Part shown: in pieces, positions 19,098-31,448 of the stretch
Layout of the letters: each line of letters starts with the position of its first letter
Numbering within the stretch: position 1 is the stretch's first letter
Source of the DNA: Tritrichomonas musculus
Lineage: Eukaryota > Parabasalia > Tritrichomonadida > Tritrichomonadidae
Reading direction: 5' to 3'
Length of the DNA: 64,000 nucleotides
Assembly (NCBI GenBank): GCA_039105265.1
Contig: JAPFFF010000020.1
Span: forward strand, 248,001 to 312,000
The notes under the pieces: generated by a model
Told to the model about the DNA's origin: nothing
The model's input: the letters and a program-made list of their open reading frames with translations, nothing else
Databases searched by the model: none
Program-made: the position numbers and the translations under genes

Positions 19098-21333
19098 TAA
19101 ACATTTTTATTTAAATATTCAGTTTATGAAATCATGAATTAAAAATAATATCATTTCTTAAGATACTAAAACAAGAATAAACCAATTATTAGAAATGATA
19201 TTAAAATCAATAATAGAGACTAAGGAAAAAGTCTTAGCTTTTTTAAAATTCCATTATTTATATATTAAAAACAATTTAATTTTAAAAAATCCTGAAAAAA
19301 CGCAAAAGAAATATATATTTAAAAAAAATATTTGTTTTTTAAAATAACCATTTTTTACGATTATTTTGAAGTGAAAACAAAAAATCGAAAAAATTTTGAA
19401 TAAATTAATTTATTTCAAAAATAAATATAATTTTGAAAAAACTTGTTGTTGCATATTTGCAATGGTTTTTGTTATAAAAAAAATAATTTCAAAACAAATT
19501 TTTTTTTACGTATATTACAATATACTATTTTACAAAAACCAACATTAAAAATATACAAGGTTATCAATATTTTAATAAATTGAGAAGAATGAAAATTATC
19601 TCTAAAACTTTTGAAATAAAAAAGAACAACTCCTTGGTTTATAAGAAAGTACAATAATATGTGAGCACGACAACCAATCATAGCAATCTTTTAAGAACAA
19701 TATTTTTTTCTTTTTAAATATTTTATTTCTATTTTACATTTTTGTAGAACACATATCCTGCAAAACTCACAGTAACAATAAAGTTATATCAATTTTACTC
19801 ATAATTACATCTGATTTATGAATAAAAGCATTTAAAAATAATTGCAAATAATTTGTGTTCAAAATATGAGAATTTTCTTTAATTTTTTAAAGTTATATTT
19901 GCACAAAAAAAAATTATTTCAAAAAAGATATTTAAATGGCAAATACTTTTTGTAATCAATAAAAAAAATTATTTCAAAAAAAATGCAAAATGAAACAAAA
20001 TAAATTTTTTTGTGAAAAAATTAAATTTTTCAAAAGATGACAACTTTTTTGCAAATGTAATTCTTTTTGGCCAAAAAGTTATTATCTGAAAAAACTCGAT
20101 ATAATTGAATTATTAGTATTTTTTCTAATAAATACATTTAATGCAAAATATCTTTTGAATTTTAAAATTAAAAATAATTTTGATAAGTCTCTAATAGTGA
20201 TCATTAATCTGAGCATGAGGCAATCTCTGTTAAAAAATCTGGTATTCTAAACATAGATCAAGATTTGTGCATGTATTAAAATATCAAATTATTATAAAGA
20301 TTCTGGCGCTAGATTTTGATTAAATGTTGATTTATTTTGACCTTCCTCGCGTATAAAAAGGTGAATTTTGATCGTTTTGGATAAGCATATTTTTAATTTT
20401 CCTCATATTTGTTTATAATTTTACTATTTCTTATCTGCATTCATTTGTAGATTATTATAGTATAATTATTATTAAAAAATATTAAAATTTTCCATTCAAA
20501 AAGTGAAAAATAAAAAAATTAAACTGTCGTTAGATGTCCAGAGGTCATATTGAGCCTATACTTGAAATTTAGTCGGACACAGTGACTACATTGTATGTTT
20601 TGTTGTTGTGGTGTCAAACTTTCTATTAAAAATAAAATAAAAATGAGTAAAAGAAAAAGTAAAATGAAGTTTTAGTAAAATAAATTTTTTATTTCGAATC
20701 AAAGTATTTGATATTTGTTAATTACCATCATTGTTGGCTCTTCTTCTTCATGTTTTGGTATTCATAAGTATTTCTTCACCTCTGATTAGTCCTCAACTTA
20801 TTTGATGATATGAAAAAAAAAATTATTTGTATCCTCTCTGTTTTATTTGTTGAATAAGAACAATCTTCAGTGTAAAAATACTCGAATGTGTACATGATAT
20901 CTAAAAAGAAAGAATCTTCAATGTGAAAAGTCAGAGAGTTCTACATTGGCTTTAAAGCTTCCTCCTTTCATTCTTCTCATGAAAAGAAGCAGCAATGCCA
21001 CCACAAAGAATGCCAGTTATCGTATCAGTCTATAGTGAAGATGCCTTCTGCTCTGAATGATATTTAGTCGCTTTTGGCAGGAATGATAATGATGTGTGTG
21101 AACGGCCAAATAATAAAAGTGGATGTTGAAGACTGTTGTGACAGAAGCGATAAAGCTTGATTCAATGAGAACAATAATGAAGGCGATTTTTTTTTTTTTT
21201 TTTTTTTTTTTTGAAGCAGAAGCTTTCCCAAAAAAGAACAAATCAAAAGAGAATTTCAGATCCAGTAAATTTTACCTGAAGGGGTAAAAACTTATCTTCT
21301 AAATAATTTATGTAAAATAGTATTTTAATGTTT
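19098..21333. other. AT-rich stretch without a supported gene
   Basis: 2.2 kb with many short A and T runs and a long poly-T tract near 21187-21212. Short open frames on both strands are random-looking, with no family motif. No tRNA-like cloverleaf or tandem repeat was found by eye. It separates the BspA fragment from the convergent kinase/Sel1 gene. Confidence 0.6.
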
Positions 21334-24087
21334 TTATCTGAATCCTTCATAAAATAATTCATTGATATCTTTTTGGTATGGATATTTCTTGCGTTCTTTG
21401 AACTCTTTCTTGCTTTGATTTTCTATTCTTTCATAATAATAAACAAGATTTAATTCTTTTACAGATGAATATAATTTGTTTTGGATAGCTTTATCTTCTA
21501 ATTTCATTTTTTTAATCATTAAAAACATTCGTTCTGAGAATTTTCTTGGTTCCTTGTCATATTTTTGAAATTCAATTTCAATATTTTCTACACTAATTAT
21601 TTTCAATTTTTTAATTATTACTAAGCATAAAAGTTGAAAAAATGGAATCATTATCTTCTTTTTAATTGATTTGATTAATAGTTCCATTGATTTATCAAGA
21701 TTTAGCCATTCTTTTTCATAAAAATGTATGCTTGCTAAATTAAACATCGCAACAGGATCATTTTCTCTAATTGCTTCATTAAAATATTCAACAGCTCGAA
21801 AAATATTTGTTTTGACACCATTTCCTGTTTTATATATAATGCCCAAATTGTTTTTAGCATGTGAATTACGGAAGTTTGATGCACTTTTAAAATTTGAAAT
21901 TGCTTTTTCAATGTTTTGTGGCACATCAACTCCTTCATAATAAATACATCCTAGATTATACAGTGAATTAACATGATATTGAAGATTGCTTTTTTAATAT
22001 CTTTTTCAACGTACTGTCCTTCATGATAAATCAGGTTTTATTAAATCGTTGTCACTATAAATAAAACCTAAAGAAACTTGCGCTCTCAAACAATTTTGAT
22101 TAGCAGCAAGTTCAAAGTAATGAATTGCCTTTTTGATATCTCGTGCTGTATAAACTCCTTCTGAATATATTTTTCCAAGATTAAATTGTGCTTCCATGCT
22201 ATTTTGATTAGCAGCAAGTGTAAAATAATAAAGAGCTTTGTTGATATCCATTTTGATATATTTTCCTTCGTAATAGATACTTCCAAGGTTGTACTGTGAT
22301 TCCATATAATTTTGATGTGCAGCAATTGAATGATAATAAATAGCTTTGCCGATATCTCGATTTATATATATGCCATCATAATAGATACAACCTAACTTGA
22401 ATAGCGCCTCAATACAATTTTGTTTTGCTGCAAGTTGATAATAGTAAATCGATTTATTGATATCATGCTCGATGAATTCATCTTCATAATAAATATTCCC
22501 CAAAATGAATTGTGCTTTCATACAATTTTGATTAGCTGCAAGTTGGTAATAATGAAACGACTTTTTGATATCACGCCCAATAAGTTCTCCTTTGCTAAAA
22601 ATATTTCCGAGATTGAATTGTGCTTCAATACAATTTTGATTAGCTGCAAGTTGGTAATAATGAATCGATTGTTTGATATCACGTTCGATGATTTTTCCTT
22701 TGAAAAAAATAGTTCCGAGATTGAATTGTGCTTCCATGCAATTTTGATTAGCTTCAAGTTTGTAATAATAAATCGCTTTTTTGATATCACGTGCGGTAAA
22801 CTCTCCTTCTTCATAAATTGTTGCAAGATAAAACTGTGTTTCCATATCGTTTTGGTTGGCAGCTAGATAAAAATACTGAATTACATTTCTTTTGAGAATC
22901 GTTGCTGAAAACTGGTTATAAAACAATTTGATCAAATATTTAATATTTGGTCGTTGATCTGGATCTTTATTAGTACAATTAAAATGAATTGTATTTTTCT
23001 CTCCTATCATTTCATTCATAATTAGTCCTAGTAAATAAATATCTGATTTTGTTGTAAATTTCTGTGTCGTTTCATATTATGGAGGAACTTCATTGAAATC
23101 TATTGTTATTTGTTCATCATTTATGCTTAATATTCGATCAAAATCAATGATAAAAGTATTTTTATCTTCATCAATGATAAAATTATTTAAATTAAAATCC
23201 CTGCAGATGAATGATTTTGAATGAATATAAAAAACTGCAATTAATATCTCAAAAAAAATGTTGATTTTGTCATTGTTTGCTAACGATCCTTCTTTCAAGA
23301 GTTTTTTCAATGTTGTCCCTTCGATAAATTCCAACAAAAGACATTTCTCTCGATCTTCTTCATAATAACCGTAATATTGAACAAAAATAGATGATTAAGA
23401 TTTAAAAAATTATTTCTTTCTCTTTTAATTAGTCTTGTATGATTATTGTAGTGAATTTTTAGTGCATAATTTTTTTCTTGTTTAATCATATAAATCAAAT
23501 TAACTCTTCCACCTGATCCATGTCCAAGTTCCCTCAAAGAAACATAGTCTTCCTTGGTGATATTGATTTGCCGATCTGATATTGGTGTTGTGATATCAAT
23601 ATTATTATAATATTTCATTCGATCGATTTGCGAATGAAGATATCCTTGTTTTATCAAGAATCCAGATAAAACTTTGACAATAATTGACCAAAATGGTTGA
23701 ACTTCTTTTGTAATAATTTGAAATACTTTTGAAAAATTAGTAATTTCGACTTCAAAAACAATATATGAATCGTTAACTAAGTCATATATTTCGCTATTTT
23801 TGTTTTTTGGACATATTTTTTGTATTAATGAGTCATGGCTCTCATTGAGAATAACAAAATTAATCGAAACATAAAAAAATGTATTTTTGACCATCTGAAT
23901 CTTGATAATGATCTTTGATTATTATTTTTTTACTATATCTTTCGTATTGTTGAAAAATTTCAGCATTATTAGTATTAATTAGTTGAGTAAAATTGAATTT
24001 GTAAAAAATAGGCTCGAATAATGGATTTATGAATTTAATACTTTTGATTTTGTAGCATTTTTGAAACTTATTAAAATGATTGAGCAT
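21334..24087 (-). pseudogene. Protein kinase with Sel1 repeats, broken host gene
   Basis: Read on the minus strand, five adjacent frames give one domain order. First is an N-terminal unknown part (from 24087). A kinase N-lobe follows with glycine loop LGHGSGGRVN and ALKIHYN lysine strand (23307-23894). The next frame has the catalytic loop CRDFNLNNF and IDFDR in place of DFG (23077-23337). The kinase end DPDQRP leads into eight Sel1-like repeats of 36 residues (AANQNCMEAQFNLG-IY-EG---RDI-KAI-YY) at 22021-23019, and the last frame, 21334-21924, holds more. Frame changes lie near 23880, 23350 and 21950-22020, and a stop lies at about 23080 after EVPP. Trichomonads have many TKL-like kinases with Sel1 repeats. 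It is probably a dead copy, unless the breaks are sequencing errors. Confidence 0.8.
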
Positions 24088-24375
24088 TATTTTGGGAAAT
24101 TGTAATCGTAATTGTCCGTGGCGGTTAAGGTAAATTTTGACCTTGTATCATAAAAAAAAAAAAAAAAAAGACTAGAACAATTCTTGTAAAAAAAGCTTCT
24201 CTATAAAAATCAAAGAAAAATAATTTCATATTTATAGTTGATAATTCTTTTAGCAACATATTCATTCATATTCAAGAATAAAAATAAATAAAAAAATAAA
24301 AATAATTAGTTTTAATTATAAACTAATTAAGGTGGACAAAAAATGTCCTTAAATAAAACCGTCTTTAAAGTCACT

Positions 24376-27300
24376 TTAGAGAACAAATGCATAATTTTGC
24401 ATTCCAATATCTTTTTCTTCTTGGTTATTCGGACTTTTTTTAATAATGTAAATAATAGAAAATGATGCCAATAGTACTATCATCGTCGTTAATGTGGCAA
24501 TCTTCCAAGTCTTCGATATTGATTCTTTCCTGATGTTTTCAATTAAAACTTGGCTCTTCATGCCTTCTGAGACCAGATTGATTGAATTAAATTTCATTTT
24601 TTCATCACCAGAAAACATGCAATTCTTAATCATAAGCTTGGGTGAATCTTTAGTGATTTCCTTCCCATCGATATGATGAAATCCTGGCAATAAATCACCT
24701 GAGAAAGTGCAATCATTCAATTGAAGTTTTGATCCGTGATCACCACGTAAGTAATACAAGCTGTTCTTGGTTCCTTTTGTAGACTTAAAGTCACATTCAG
24801 ACACTTCAAGAAGAGATAACTTATCCATGTTATTGTTTTCAAAATGATTGTCAATTTTGACTGTTATGCCACCAATGTTGTTTGAGAACTTATTGGACTT
24901 TAGTTTTCCTTTTCGTACAGAAAGATAGATTGCACTTCCACCAAATTTCTTGTTTTCACCTTCAACGCCATCTGCAGAATTCTTTGTGAATATGCAACGC
25001 ATGATTGTGACTTTATCTGTATACGAAGTGCTCTGAATGTAGACAGCGCCACCGTAATCTGCTTTGCATTCGGTGAATCTGAGGTTGACGAGATTGATTG
25101 GATTCTTTGATTCGTAGGTGTTGTCAATGAAGATGGCACCACCGCCGCCTTGTGTTGTTGTGCAATTTGTGAAAATTATGTTTTGGCATTCGAGAGTAGT
25201 GTTGACAAGATGAATGGCACCACCATTGTCATTGTGTTTGATGTTTGTAAAGTTTGATACGTTAATGTGAACTTGTATTAAAGTTGAGTCATTGACAACC
25301 AAATCAAAGCGATCATCGGTTGTGTCCTCAGGAGTGACAACAATGATGCCTGGAAGTTCAGTAGGTGATTCAGTGGGCGATTCAGTAGGTGATTCTGTTG
25401 GTGATTCAGTAGGTGATTCAGTGGGCGATTCAGTAGGTGATTCTGTTGGTGATTCAGTAGGTGATTCTGTTGGTGATTCAGTAGGTGATTCAGTGGGCGA
25501 TTTAGTAGGTGATTCAGTAGGTGATTCTGTTGGTGATTCAGTAGGTGATTCTGTTGGTGATTCAGTTGGTGATTCAGTGGGCGATTCAGTAGGTGATTCT
25601 GTTGGTGATTCTGTTGGTGATTCAGTGGGCGATTCAGTAGGTGATTCTGTTGGTGATTCTGTTGGTGATTCAGTGGGCGATTTAGTAGGTGATTCAGTAG
25701 GTGATTCTGTTGGTGATTCAGTAGGTGATTCAGTGGGCGATTCAGTAGGTGATTCTGTTGGTGATTCAGTAGGTGATTCTGTTGGTGATTCAGTGGGCGA
25801 TTCAGTGGGCGATTCAGTAGGTGATTCAGTTGGTGATTCAGTGGGCGATTCAGTAGGTGATTCTGTTGGTGATTCAGTAGGTGATTCTGTTGATGATTCA
25901 GTGGGCGATTCAGTAGGTGATTCTGTTGGTGATTCAGTGGGCGATTCAGTAGGTGATTCTGTTGGTGATTCAGTAGGTGATTCTGTTGGTGATTCAGTAG
26001 GTGATTCAGTGGGCGATTCAGTAGGTGATTCTGTTGATGATTCAGTGGGCGATTCAGTAGGTGATTCTGTTGGTGATTCAGTGGGCGATTCAGTTGGTGA
26101 TTCAGTAGGTGTTGCTGGCATTGTTTCAATATAATAGATAAAAGTCATCATAAAAGATTTGGATCCTGTCCTTTTGATTTTAAGTGTATCTGATGTAGGA
26201 ATTAAGGTAGATGGTGTTTCATAATGAAGAATGAAGTTTTTTGCTTCACCACTGCTCGAGGCTGTTCCAACAACGTTTCCAAATGTAATCGACGCTTCTC
26301 CACCCCAACCATATTTTGTTCCATATAGCCAAATATGATCACTAATAATATTAATACGCATTTCAGCACCATTGGAATCTAAATATCTTTTGAGGCCTCC
26401 AAATCCATCCGATTGACATTTAACTGTACCTGTCGTTTCTGTGAATTCGCTGATATTGACACGAATGGCTTTGATTGATGGCCAGAATGCAAATTTATAT
26501 ATTTCAAATTTGTTTCCAACACCAACAGCTCGAATCGTGTGATCTCCATATGGTAAAATATTTGATGTGAATTGATGTGCATGTTTTATTTCTGTATCTT
26601 GGTTTTGATCAATTTCATATAATAATTCTTCATCAACATAAATTTTATATTGACCAAGTGATGGACCATATGAACCATATATTTGGAATTTTTCTCCTCG
26701 AAATGTGTATTCAAATGAATTTCCTTCATTCGTTAAATAACACGATTCACCACATGGCACAGTATCTATCGCATCCATTGGACATGTCAATGAATCTGAA
26801 GCACTAGAACATGCATTTTGTGTTGAACACTGTTTATCACCATTAACTGTCATTGAACTTATAGGAATTGATATTGGGATGCTAACTGGTGCTTCTGTTG
26901 GCATTGGCGATGGTGTTGGAGACGGTGAAGGAGATTTAGTAGGTGATTCTGTTGGTGATTCAGTGGGCGATTCAGTTGGTGATTCAGTAGGTGTTGCTGG
27001 CATTGTTTCAATATAATAGATAAAAGTCATCATAAAAGATTTGGATCCTGTCCTTTTGATTTTAAGTGTATCTGATGTAGGAATTAAGGTAGATGGTGTT
27101 TCATAATGAAGAATGAAGTTTTTTGCTTCACCACTGCTCGAGGCTGTTCCAACAACGTTTCCAAATGTAATCGACGCTTCTCCACCCCAACCATATTTTG
27201 TTCCATATAGCCAAATATGATCACTAATAATATTAATACGCATTTCAGCACCATTGGAATCTAAATATCTTTTGAGGCCTCCAAATCCATCCGATTGACA

Positions 27301-28665
27301 TTTAACTGTACCTGTCGTTTCTGTGAATTCGCTGATATTGACACGAATGGCTTTGATTGATGGCCAGAATGCAAATTTATATATTTCAAATTTGTTTCCA
27401 ACACCAACAGCTCGAATCGTGTGATCTCCATATGGTAAAATATTTGATGTGAATTGATGTGCATGTTTTATTTCTGTATCTTGGTTTTGATCAATTTCAT
27501 ATAATAATTCTTCATCAACATAAATTTTATATTGACCAAGTGATGGACCATATGAACCATATATTTGGAATTTTTCTCCTCGAAATGTGTATTCAAATGA
27601 ATTTCCTTCATTCGTTAAATAACACGATTCACCACATGGCACAGTATCTATCGCATCCATTGGACATGTCAATGAATCTGAAGCACTAGAACATGCATTT
27701 TGTGTTGAACACTGTTTATCACCATTAACTGTCATTGAACTTATAGGAATTGATATTGGGATGCTAACTGGTGCTTCTGTTGGCATTGGCGATGGTGTTG
27801 GTGATTCAGTAGGTGTTGCTGGCATTGTTTCAATATAATAGATAAAAGTCATCATAAAAGATTTGGATCCTGTCCTTTTGATTTTAAGTGTATCTGATGT
27901 AGGAATTAAGGTAGATGGTGTTTCATAATGAAGAATGAAGTTTTTTGCTTCACCACTGCTCGAGGCTGTTCCAACAACGTTTCCAAATGTAATCGACGCT
28001 TCTCCACCCCAACCATATTTTGTTCCATATAGCCAAATATGATCACTAATAATATTAATACGCATTTCAGCACCATTGGAATCTAAATATCTTTTGAGGC
28101 CTCCAAATCCATCCGATTGACATTTAACTGTACCTGTCGTTTCTGTGAATTCGCTGATATTGACACGAATGGCTTTGATTGATGGCCAGAATGCAAATTT
28201 ATATATTTCAAATTTGTTTCCAACACCAACAGCTCGAATCGTGTGATCTCCATATGGTAAAATATTTGATGTGAATTGATGTGCATGTTTTATTTCTGTA
28301 TCTTGGTTTTGATCAATTTCATATAATAATTCTTCATCAACATAAATTTTATATTGACCAAGTGATGGACCATATGAACCATATATTTGGAATTTTTCTC
28401 CTCGAAATGTGTATTCAAATGAATTTCCTTCATTCGTTAAATAACACGATTCACCACATGGCACAGTATCTATCGCATCCATTGGACATGTCAATGAATC
28501 TGAAGCACTAGAACATGCATTTTGTGTTGAACACTGTTTATCACCATTAACTGTCATTGAACTTATAGGAATTGATATTGGGATGCTAACTGGTGCTTCT
28601 GTTGAATCTTCTGTTAAAAACAATTTTTTTCTGCTAAAAATAAATGAAAGTAAGATAAAGAGCAT
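24376..28665 (-). CDS. Pmp-like surface protein with three repeated modules, TESP stalk, beta-helix and TM anchor
   Basis: 1429 residues. A short hydrophobic start (LFILLSFIF) suggests a signal peptide. Three almost identical ~268-residue modules follow, each with a Cys-rich start (CSTQNACSS...CGESCYL) and two beta-sandwich-like halves ([35 protein letters not shown]), possibly carbohydrate-binding. Next is a ~250-residue TESP repeat stalk. A parallel beta-helix with GGAI/GGAV motifs and FTKN/FSNN tetrads follows, as in chlamydial Pmp and the trichomonad Pmp family. Last is one membrane helix ([16 protein letters not shown]) with a short cytoplasmic tail ending NYAFVL. It is likely a cell-surface adhesin. 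The stop is in a TAAA context. It looks intact. Confidence 0.88.
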   Translation of the reverse strand: MLFILLSFIFSRKKLFLTEDSTEAPVSIPISIPISSMTVNGDKQCSTQNACSSASDSLTCPMDAIDTVPCGESCYLTNEGNSFEYTFRGEKFQIYGSYGPSLGQYKIYVDEELLYEIDQNQDTEIKHAHQFTSNILPYGDHTIRAVGVGNKFEIYKFAFWPSIKAIRVNISEFTETTGTVKCQSDGFGGLKRYLDSNGAEMRINIISDHIWLYGTKYGWGGEASITFGNVVGTASSSGEAKNFILHYETPSTLIPTSDTLKIKRTGSKSFMMTFIYYIETMPATPTESPTPSPMPTEAPVSIPISIPISSMTVNGDKQCSTQNACSSASDSLTCPMDAIDTVPCGESCYLTNEGNSFEYTFRGEKFQIYGSYGPSLGQYKIYVDEELLYEIDQNQDTEIKHAHQFTSNILPYGDHTIRAVGVGNKFEIYKFAFWPSIKAIRVNISEFTETTGTVKCQSDGFGGLKRYLDSNGAEMRINIISDHIWLYGTKYGWGGEASITFGNVVGTASSSGEAKNFILHYETPSTLIPTSDTLKIKRTGSKSFMMTFIYYIETMPATPTESPTESPTESPTESPTKSPSPSPTPSPMPTEAPVSIPISIPISSMTVNGDKQCSTQNACSSASDSLTCPMDAIDTVPCGESCYLTNEGNSFEYTFRGEKFQIYGSYGPSLGQYKIYVDEELLYEIDQNQDTEIKHAHQFTSNILPYGDHTIRAVGVGNKFEIYKFAFWPSIKAIRVNISEFTETTGTVKCQSDGFGGLKRYLDSNGAEMRINIISDHIWLYGTKYGWGGEASITFGNVVGTASSSGEAKNFILHYETPSTLIPTSDTLKIKRTGSKSFMMTFIYYIETMPATPTESPTESPTESPTESPTESPTESSTESPTESPTESPTESPTESPTESPTESPTESPTESPTESPTESPTESSTESPTESPTESPTESPTESPTESPTESPTESPTESPTESPTESPTESPTESPTESPTESPTESPTESPTKSPTESPTESPTESPTESPTESPTESPTESPTESPTESPTESPTESPTESPTESPTESPTKSPTESPTESPTESPTESPTESPTESPTESPTESPTESPTESPTESPTELPGIIVVTPEDTTDDRFDLVVNDSTLIQVHINVSNFTNIKHNDNGGAIHLVNTTLECQNIIFTNCTTTQGGGGAIFIDNTYESKNPINLVNLRFTECKADYGGAVYIQSTSYTDKVTIMRCIFTKNSADGVEGENKKFGGSAIYLSVRKGKLKSNKFSNNIGGITVKIDNHFENNNMDKLSLLEVSECDFKSTKGTKNSLYYLRGDHGSKLQLNDCTFSGDLLPGFHHIDGKEITKDSPKLMIKNCMFSGDEKMKFNSINLVSEGMKSQVLIENIRKESISKTWKIATLTTMIVLLASFSIIYIIKKSPNNQEEKDIGMQNYAFVL
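25356..26107 (-). repeat. 12-bp coding repeat for the TESP stalk
   Basis: About 60 tandem 12-bp units coding Thr-Glu-Ser-Pro. Codons for Ser and Pro vary (TCA/TCG, CCT/CCA/CCC), giving a longer 36-bp rhythm of variants. The opposite strand is open for the whole length as a DSVG repeat, but this is a shadow of the 12-bp period. Three units read TKSP, SSTE or LP instead. Length is likely to vary between strains. Confidence 0.93.
26096..28604 (-). repeat. Three 805-bp tandem modules inside the Pmp-like gene
   Basis: Copies at 26096-26900, 26978-27782 and 27800-28604 look identical base for base wherever compared; even the antisense frames are the same. Spacers between them encode TESP/SPTP linkers of 77 and 17 bases. 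Such identity over 2.4 kb points to very recent duplication or ongoing gene conversion. Confidence 0.93.
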
Positions 28666-28666
28666 T

Positions 28667-28672
28667 TAATGA
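28667..28672 (-). promoter_or_regulatory. Inr-like start element of the Pmp-like gene
   Basis: The coding strand reads TTTTCATTAAATG. TCATTA fits the trichomonad Inr consensus (TCA, pyrimidine, T/A) and lies two bases before the ATG, giving the very short leader usual in these organisms. It supports the ATG at 28665. Confidence 0.65.
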
Positions 28673-30399
28673 AAACACGATTTTTGAAAGAAATTTTATA
28701 TTTAGTGTTTTTCAAAAGCTATTGCTTTCTAAATATTTTTTATCAAAAATAAATAATAGTATCATTATCTTAGCATTTATATATAAATTTGTGAAAAATA
28801 CATAAAATATATGATTACTATAACAGATTTACATAGTATATATATTAATTTTCAAATTATAATGTTATTTTCATAAATACACTCGAATTATCTTTTAAAA
28901 AATTCGGAATATAAAATTTCTTTCAAAAAATTTTGATAGTATATTCAAAAGTATAGAAAATCAAAATTTTGTTTTTTATTGAAATCTATAGAAAGCTCTA
29001 ACTGAACCTTAAGAAATGTAAAACATTTCTAATTATAGAAAATTGATGGATTTCGTTACGGTTTAAATCAAAATTGAGCTGATTATTATAATAATAATCG
29101 AGTTATTTTTTTTGAGAATTTTACAAAATTTAAATCCCAAAATAATCAAAATAAAAACTCTATTTCCTATCTAAAAAAAAAATATATGTACAGTTTGATT
29201 CAAAATTGAGTTGTTTTAATTCTCGTCACTCTCAATATTTCTGAAAAAAAAAAAAAAAAAAAGTTTATTAACAAATTGAATCTGCATAGAATCGCAAAAC
29301 GAACATTCAAAATAAAATAATAAAATATCTTCACCAAAAAATCATTAAGTAAAGCATTTTACTAAATCAAATAATAAAATATTATATTTTTGTAAATGAA
29401 TGTATGTACCAAAAGATGAAAAAGATGGACTTTTCCTTATTCATTGAAACGAACATTCCTATAGTAATACTATAATAGTATCAAGAAAAAGTGGATATCA
29501 TTTAAATTTTTTATCTCAATATTTTTCAATTTTGATAAGGAATTCAAAATTAAAATAAAATTCTCAGGAAAAAAAAAAAAAAAAAAAAAACATCGTGATC
29601 AAAAAAATGTACCACCAGTAGTATGATAAAAAGGGTGATTTCGGACCGAACTCCTGACTCACCATTTTTAACGTCGTCCGCCTAGCGCAAGTACAACTGT
29701 TAAACCTTCGATACAATTCTTATATCTTTCTCCAATATTATCTTCAATAGGCGTGATTTCTCAAAAACAATGCTCAGGACCGTTTTCAAAATCAAAATCA
29801 ACGTCATTGAACTCGAAATCGTGAACTTTTTTGATGATCGCCATTTTATCGAATTACATATGTGAGATAAATTTATGGACTTGTGCGGGGTTTTCATTAG
29901 TGTTTTCATATGTAATTAAAGGTAGGTGATTTCGGACCCTGTATTGCGCATAAAAAATAATTCTCATTTTAAAATTTTCATTTATTATTTTCATTAATTT
30001 TCAAAATTTTTGTTCCACTTTTTGAATTTAAATTTTTGTTGTGCGCACAAGAGAACTCAAAGGGGCTCACGAGTACTCATGAGTGCTCAAATGAATTCCC
30101 AAAATTGAACTGAATTAATGAAAATAATTTATGTAGTAATTGAGAGATAAAATTTTATTGATTTTCCATTAATAATTCACAAGTTTATGGTTATAATTTA
30201 TGAAAATCATTAATAATAAAAAATGTCGGACTTTCTATTTTTCGAACCTCATAACTTTTCCACTCATGAATTACCATTAAGTTATGGTCCAAATCGAGAA
30301 TATTTTTAGATGGTTTTTGTTTGTGACTAAATTCTGAATTCCATTTATTAAACATAATTTTTGTTTCTTTATTTTTTTATCAAACATAAAACAACGCAA
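28673..30399. other. AT-rich stretch without a supported gene; left edge of element C probably here
   Basis: About 1.7 kb with poly-A tracts near 29250 and 29575. A 14-bp sequence GGTGATTTCGGACC occurs twice in the same direction (29634-29647 and 29925-29938). An imperfect palindrome centred on ACTCATGAGT lies at 30071-30088. No coding region is convincing. The left terminus of element C must fall here or further left, but no matching terminal repeat is recognised. Confidence 0.5.
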
Positions 30400-30661
30400 A
30401 TGACAAAACTAGAAGATACACCAACACCAAAATTATATGAACTCCTGAGCCTGATTGTAAATGAGGAGGTCACAGAAGAAGATGACTTATTTGATAGCAA
30501 GAACGAACTCATAGAAACTATTGCATATGAGATTTTACATCATGGTTACGATGGTGACAACATTTATGAAGCTATGTTCTGGTTCATGAAAGGTATAGAG
30601 CAAAATGAAAAAGCAAAAGTAACAAACCAAAAAGAAGAAGTGCCCGCGAGAAATGAAATTC

Positions 30662-30817
30662 AGTAGTGATAGAATGGGGGAGCCACGGGGTAAATAGTTT
30701 TGCCTCATTTTCGATATCGTGTTTCAATACTAGGAGCCAAATCGTTTTGAAGGTTCTCTGGACATTGAGTTTCAATATCAATTTTGAATACTAGTAGCTC
30801 AAATTCAATTTCTTCAT
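30662..30817 (+). repeat. Left terminal inverted repeat of the mini-element
   Basis: 156 bp, an exact reverse complement of 31293-31448 by direct reading. It contains GGGGGAGCCACGGGG near the outer end. Because the arms are coding at the right side, this arm carries an inverted copy of the last third of the 80-residue frame. Confidence 0.95.
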
Positions 30818-30914
30818 GTTTGAATGCTAGGATCCAAAATGTAAGGTTTAGGTATTTAGAATTCATATTCAAGTATATGTTTGAATACTAGATGCTCAAA
30901 TGTAGGTTTATGTA
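30721..30914 (+). repeat. Degenerate 97-bp direct repeat in the mini-element
   Basis: The motif TTTGAATACTAGnnGCTCAAAT or close variants starts at 30721, 30782, 30818 and 30879. Spacings are 61, 36 and 61, a 97-bp period of two units, the second more diverged. It begins inside the left arm and continues into the core. Confidence 0.6.
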
Positions 30915-31162
30915 TTTTGGGTATTCAGTTTTGAGGTCATGTTTCAATGAATGGCTCATCTGAAAACATGTGTTTTGAGGGGTTTTCGGTAAAAATAATG
31001 TCCGAATTCAGGCCCATTTTGACGACTAAAAGAGGATGTAAAAGATGTGTGAAAAGAGGTTTGAGAAAGTTGAAAAATGGATTTTTCATGAAAAAATGGG
31101 TGAGGGGTAGATATGAATCTTTTTGTAAAGAATATTTTTTTTAATGCAGGGGTAAAGAAAAG

Positions 31163-31405
31163 ATGAGCCAACAAAATGCTAGAGACGCCCAAGAAATATA
31201 TGAGCAATCTTTTGAGAAAGTATGGGATTTATGTGTAATGCTTGGAATTCCAGAAGACACCCTTGAAGCAATTGCTGATGAAACACCATATGATGAAGAA
31301 ATTGAATTTGAGCTACTAGTATTCAAAATTGATATTGAAACTCAATGTCCAGAGAACCTTCAAAACGATTTGGCTCCTAGTATTGAAACACGATATCGAA
31401 AATGA
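31163..31405 (+). CDS. Small acidic protein of the mini-element, 80 aa, unknown
   Basis: ATG 31163 to TGA 31405. It is an acidic helical protein (QEIYEQSFEKVWDLCVMLG...DETPYDEEIEFELL). Its last ~37 codons lie in the right terminal repeat, so its end is duplicated inverted in the left arm. It could be a real small protein or chance. No family is recognised, and no transposase motif is present. Confidence 0.4.
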   Translation: MSQQNARDAQEIYEQSFEKVWDLCVMLGIPEDTLEAIADETPYDEEIEFELLVFKIDIETQCPENLQNDLAPSIETRYRK

Positions 31406-31448
31406 GGCAAAACTATTTACCCCGTGGCTCCCCCATTCTATCACTACT
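31293..31448 (-). repeat. Right terminal inverted repeat of the mini-element
   Basis: Exact reverse complement of 30662-30817. The outer end ATCACTACT is followed by AATTC, the right copy of the target repeat. Confidence 0.95.

Larger units (their letters stand above)
30662..31448. mobile_element. 787-bp mini-Maverick/MITE-like element with 156-bp perfect TIRs
   Basis: Arms 30662-30817 and 31293-31448 are exact reverse complements over 156 bp. The ends read AGTAGT...ACTACT, the same outer six bases as element B. It is flanked by AATTC on both sides (30657-30661 and 31449-31453), a 5-bp target repeat of the same size as that of B. It lies within the polymerase gene of element C. It carries only one small open frame, so it is non-autonomous and was probably moved by a Maverick integrase. 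It looks whole. Confidence 0.88.

Noticed and set aside
21187-21212. Poly-T as retrotransposon tail
   Set aside because: No LINE/SINE body or target repeat next to it; simple homopolymer tracts are common here.
25278-26129. Minus-strand Asn/Gln/Leu/Pro repeat frame
   Set aside because: A second frame of the same 12-bp repeat inside the Pmp-like gene.
25292-26134. Plus-strand 280-residue DSVG repeat protein
   Set aside because: Antisense shadow of the 12-bp TESP coding repeat; no start context or other domain.
29648-29720. tRNA-like GC-richer stretch
   Set aside because: No cloverleaf with T-loop and anticodon stem could be drawn.
30584-30781. 65-residue hydrophobic minus-strand frame
   Set aside because: Lies across the mini-element arm in a non-coding frame; no signal or start context.
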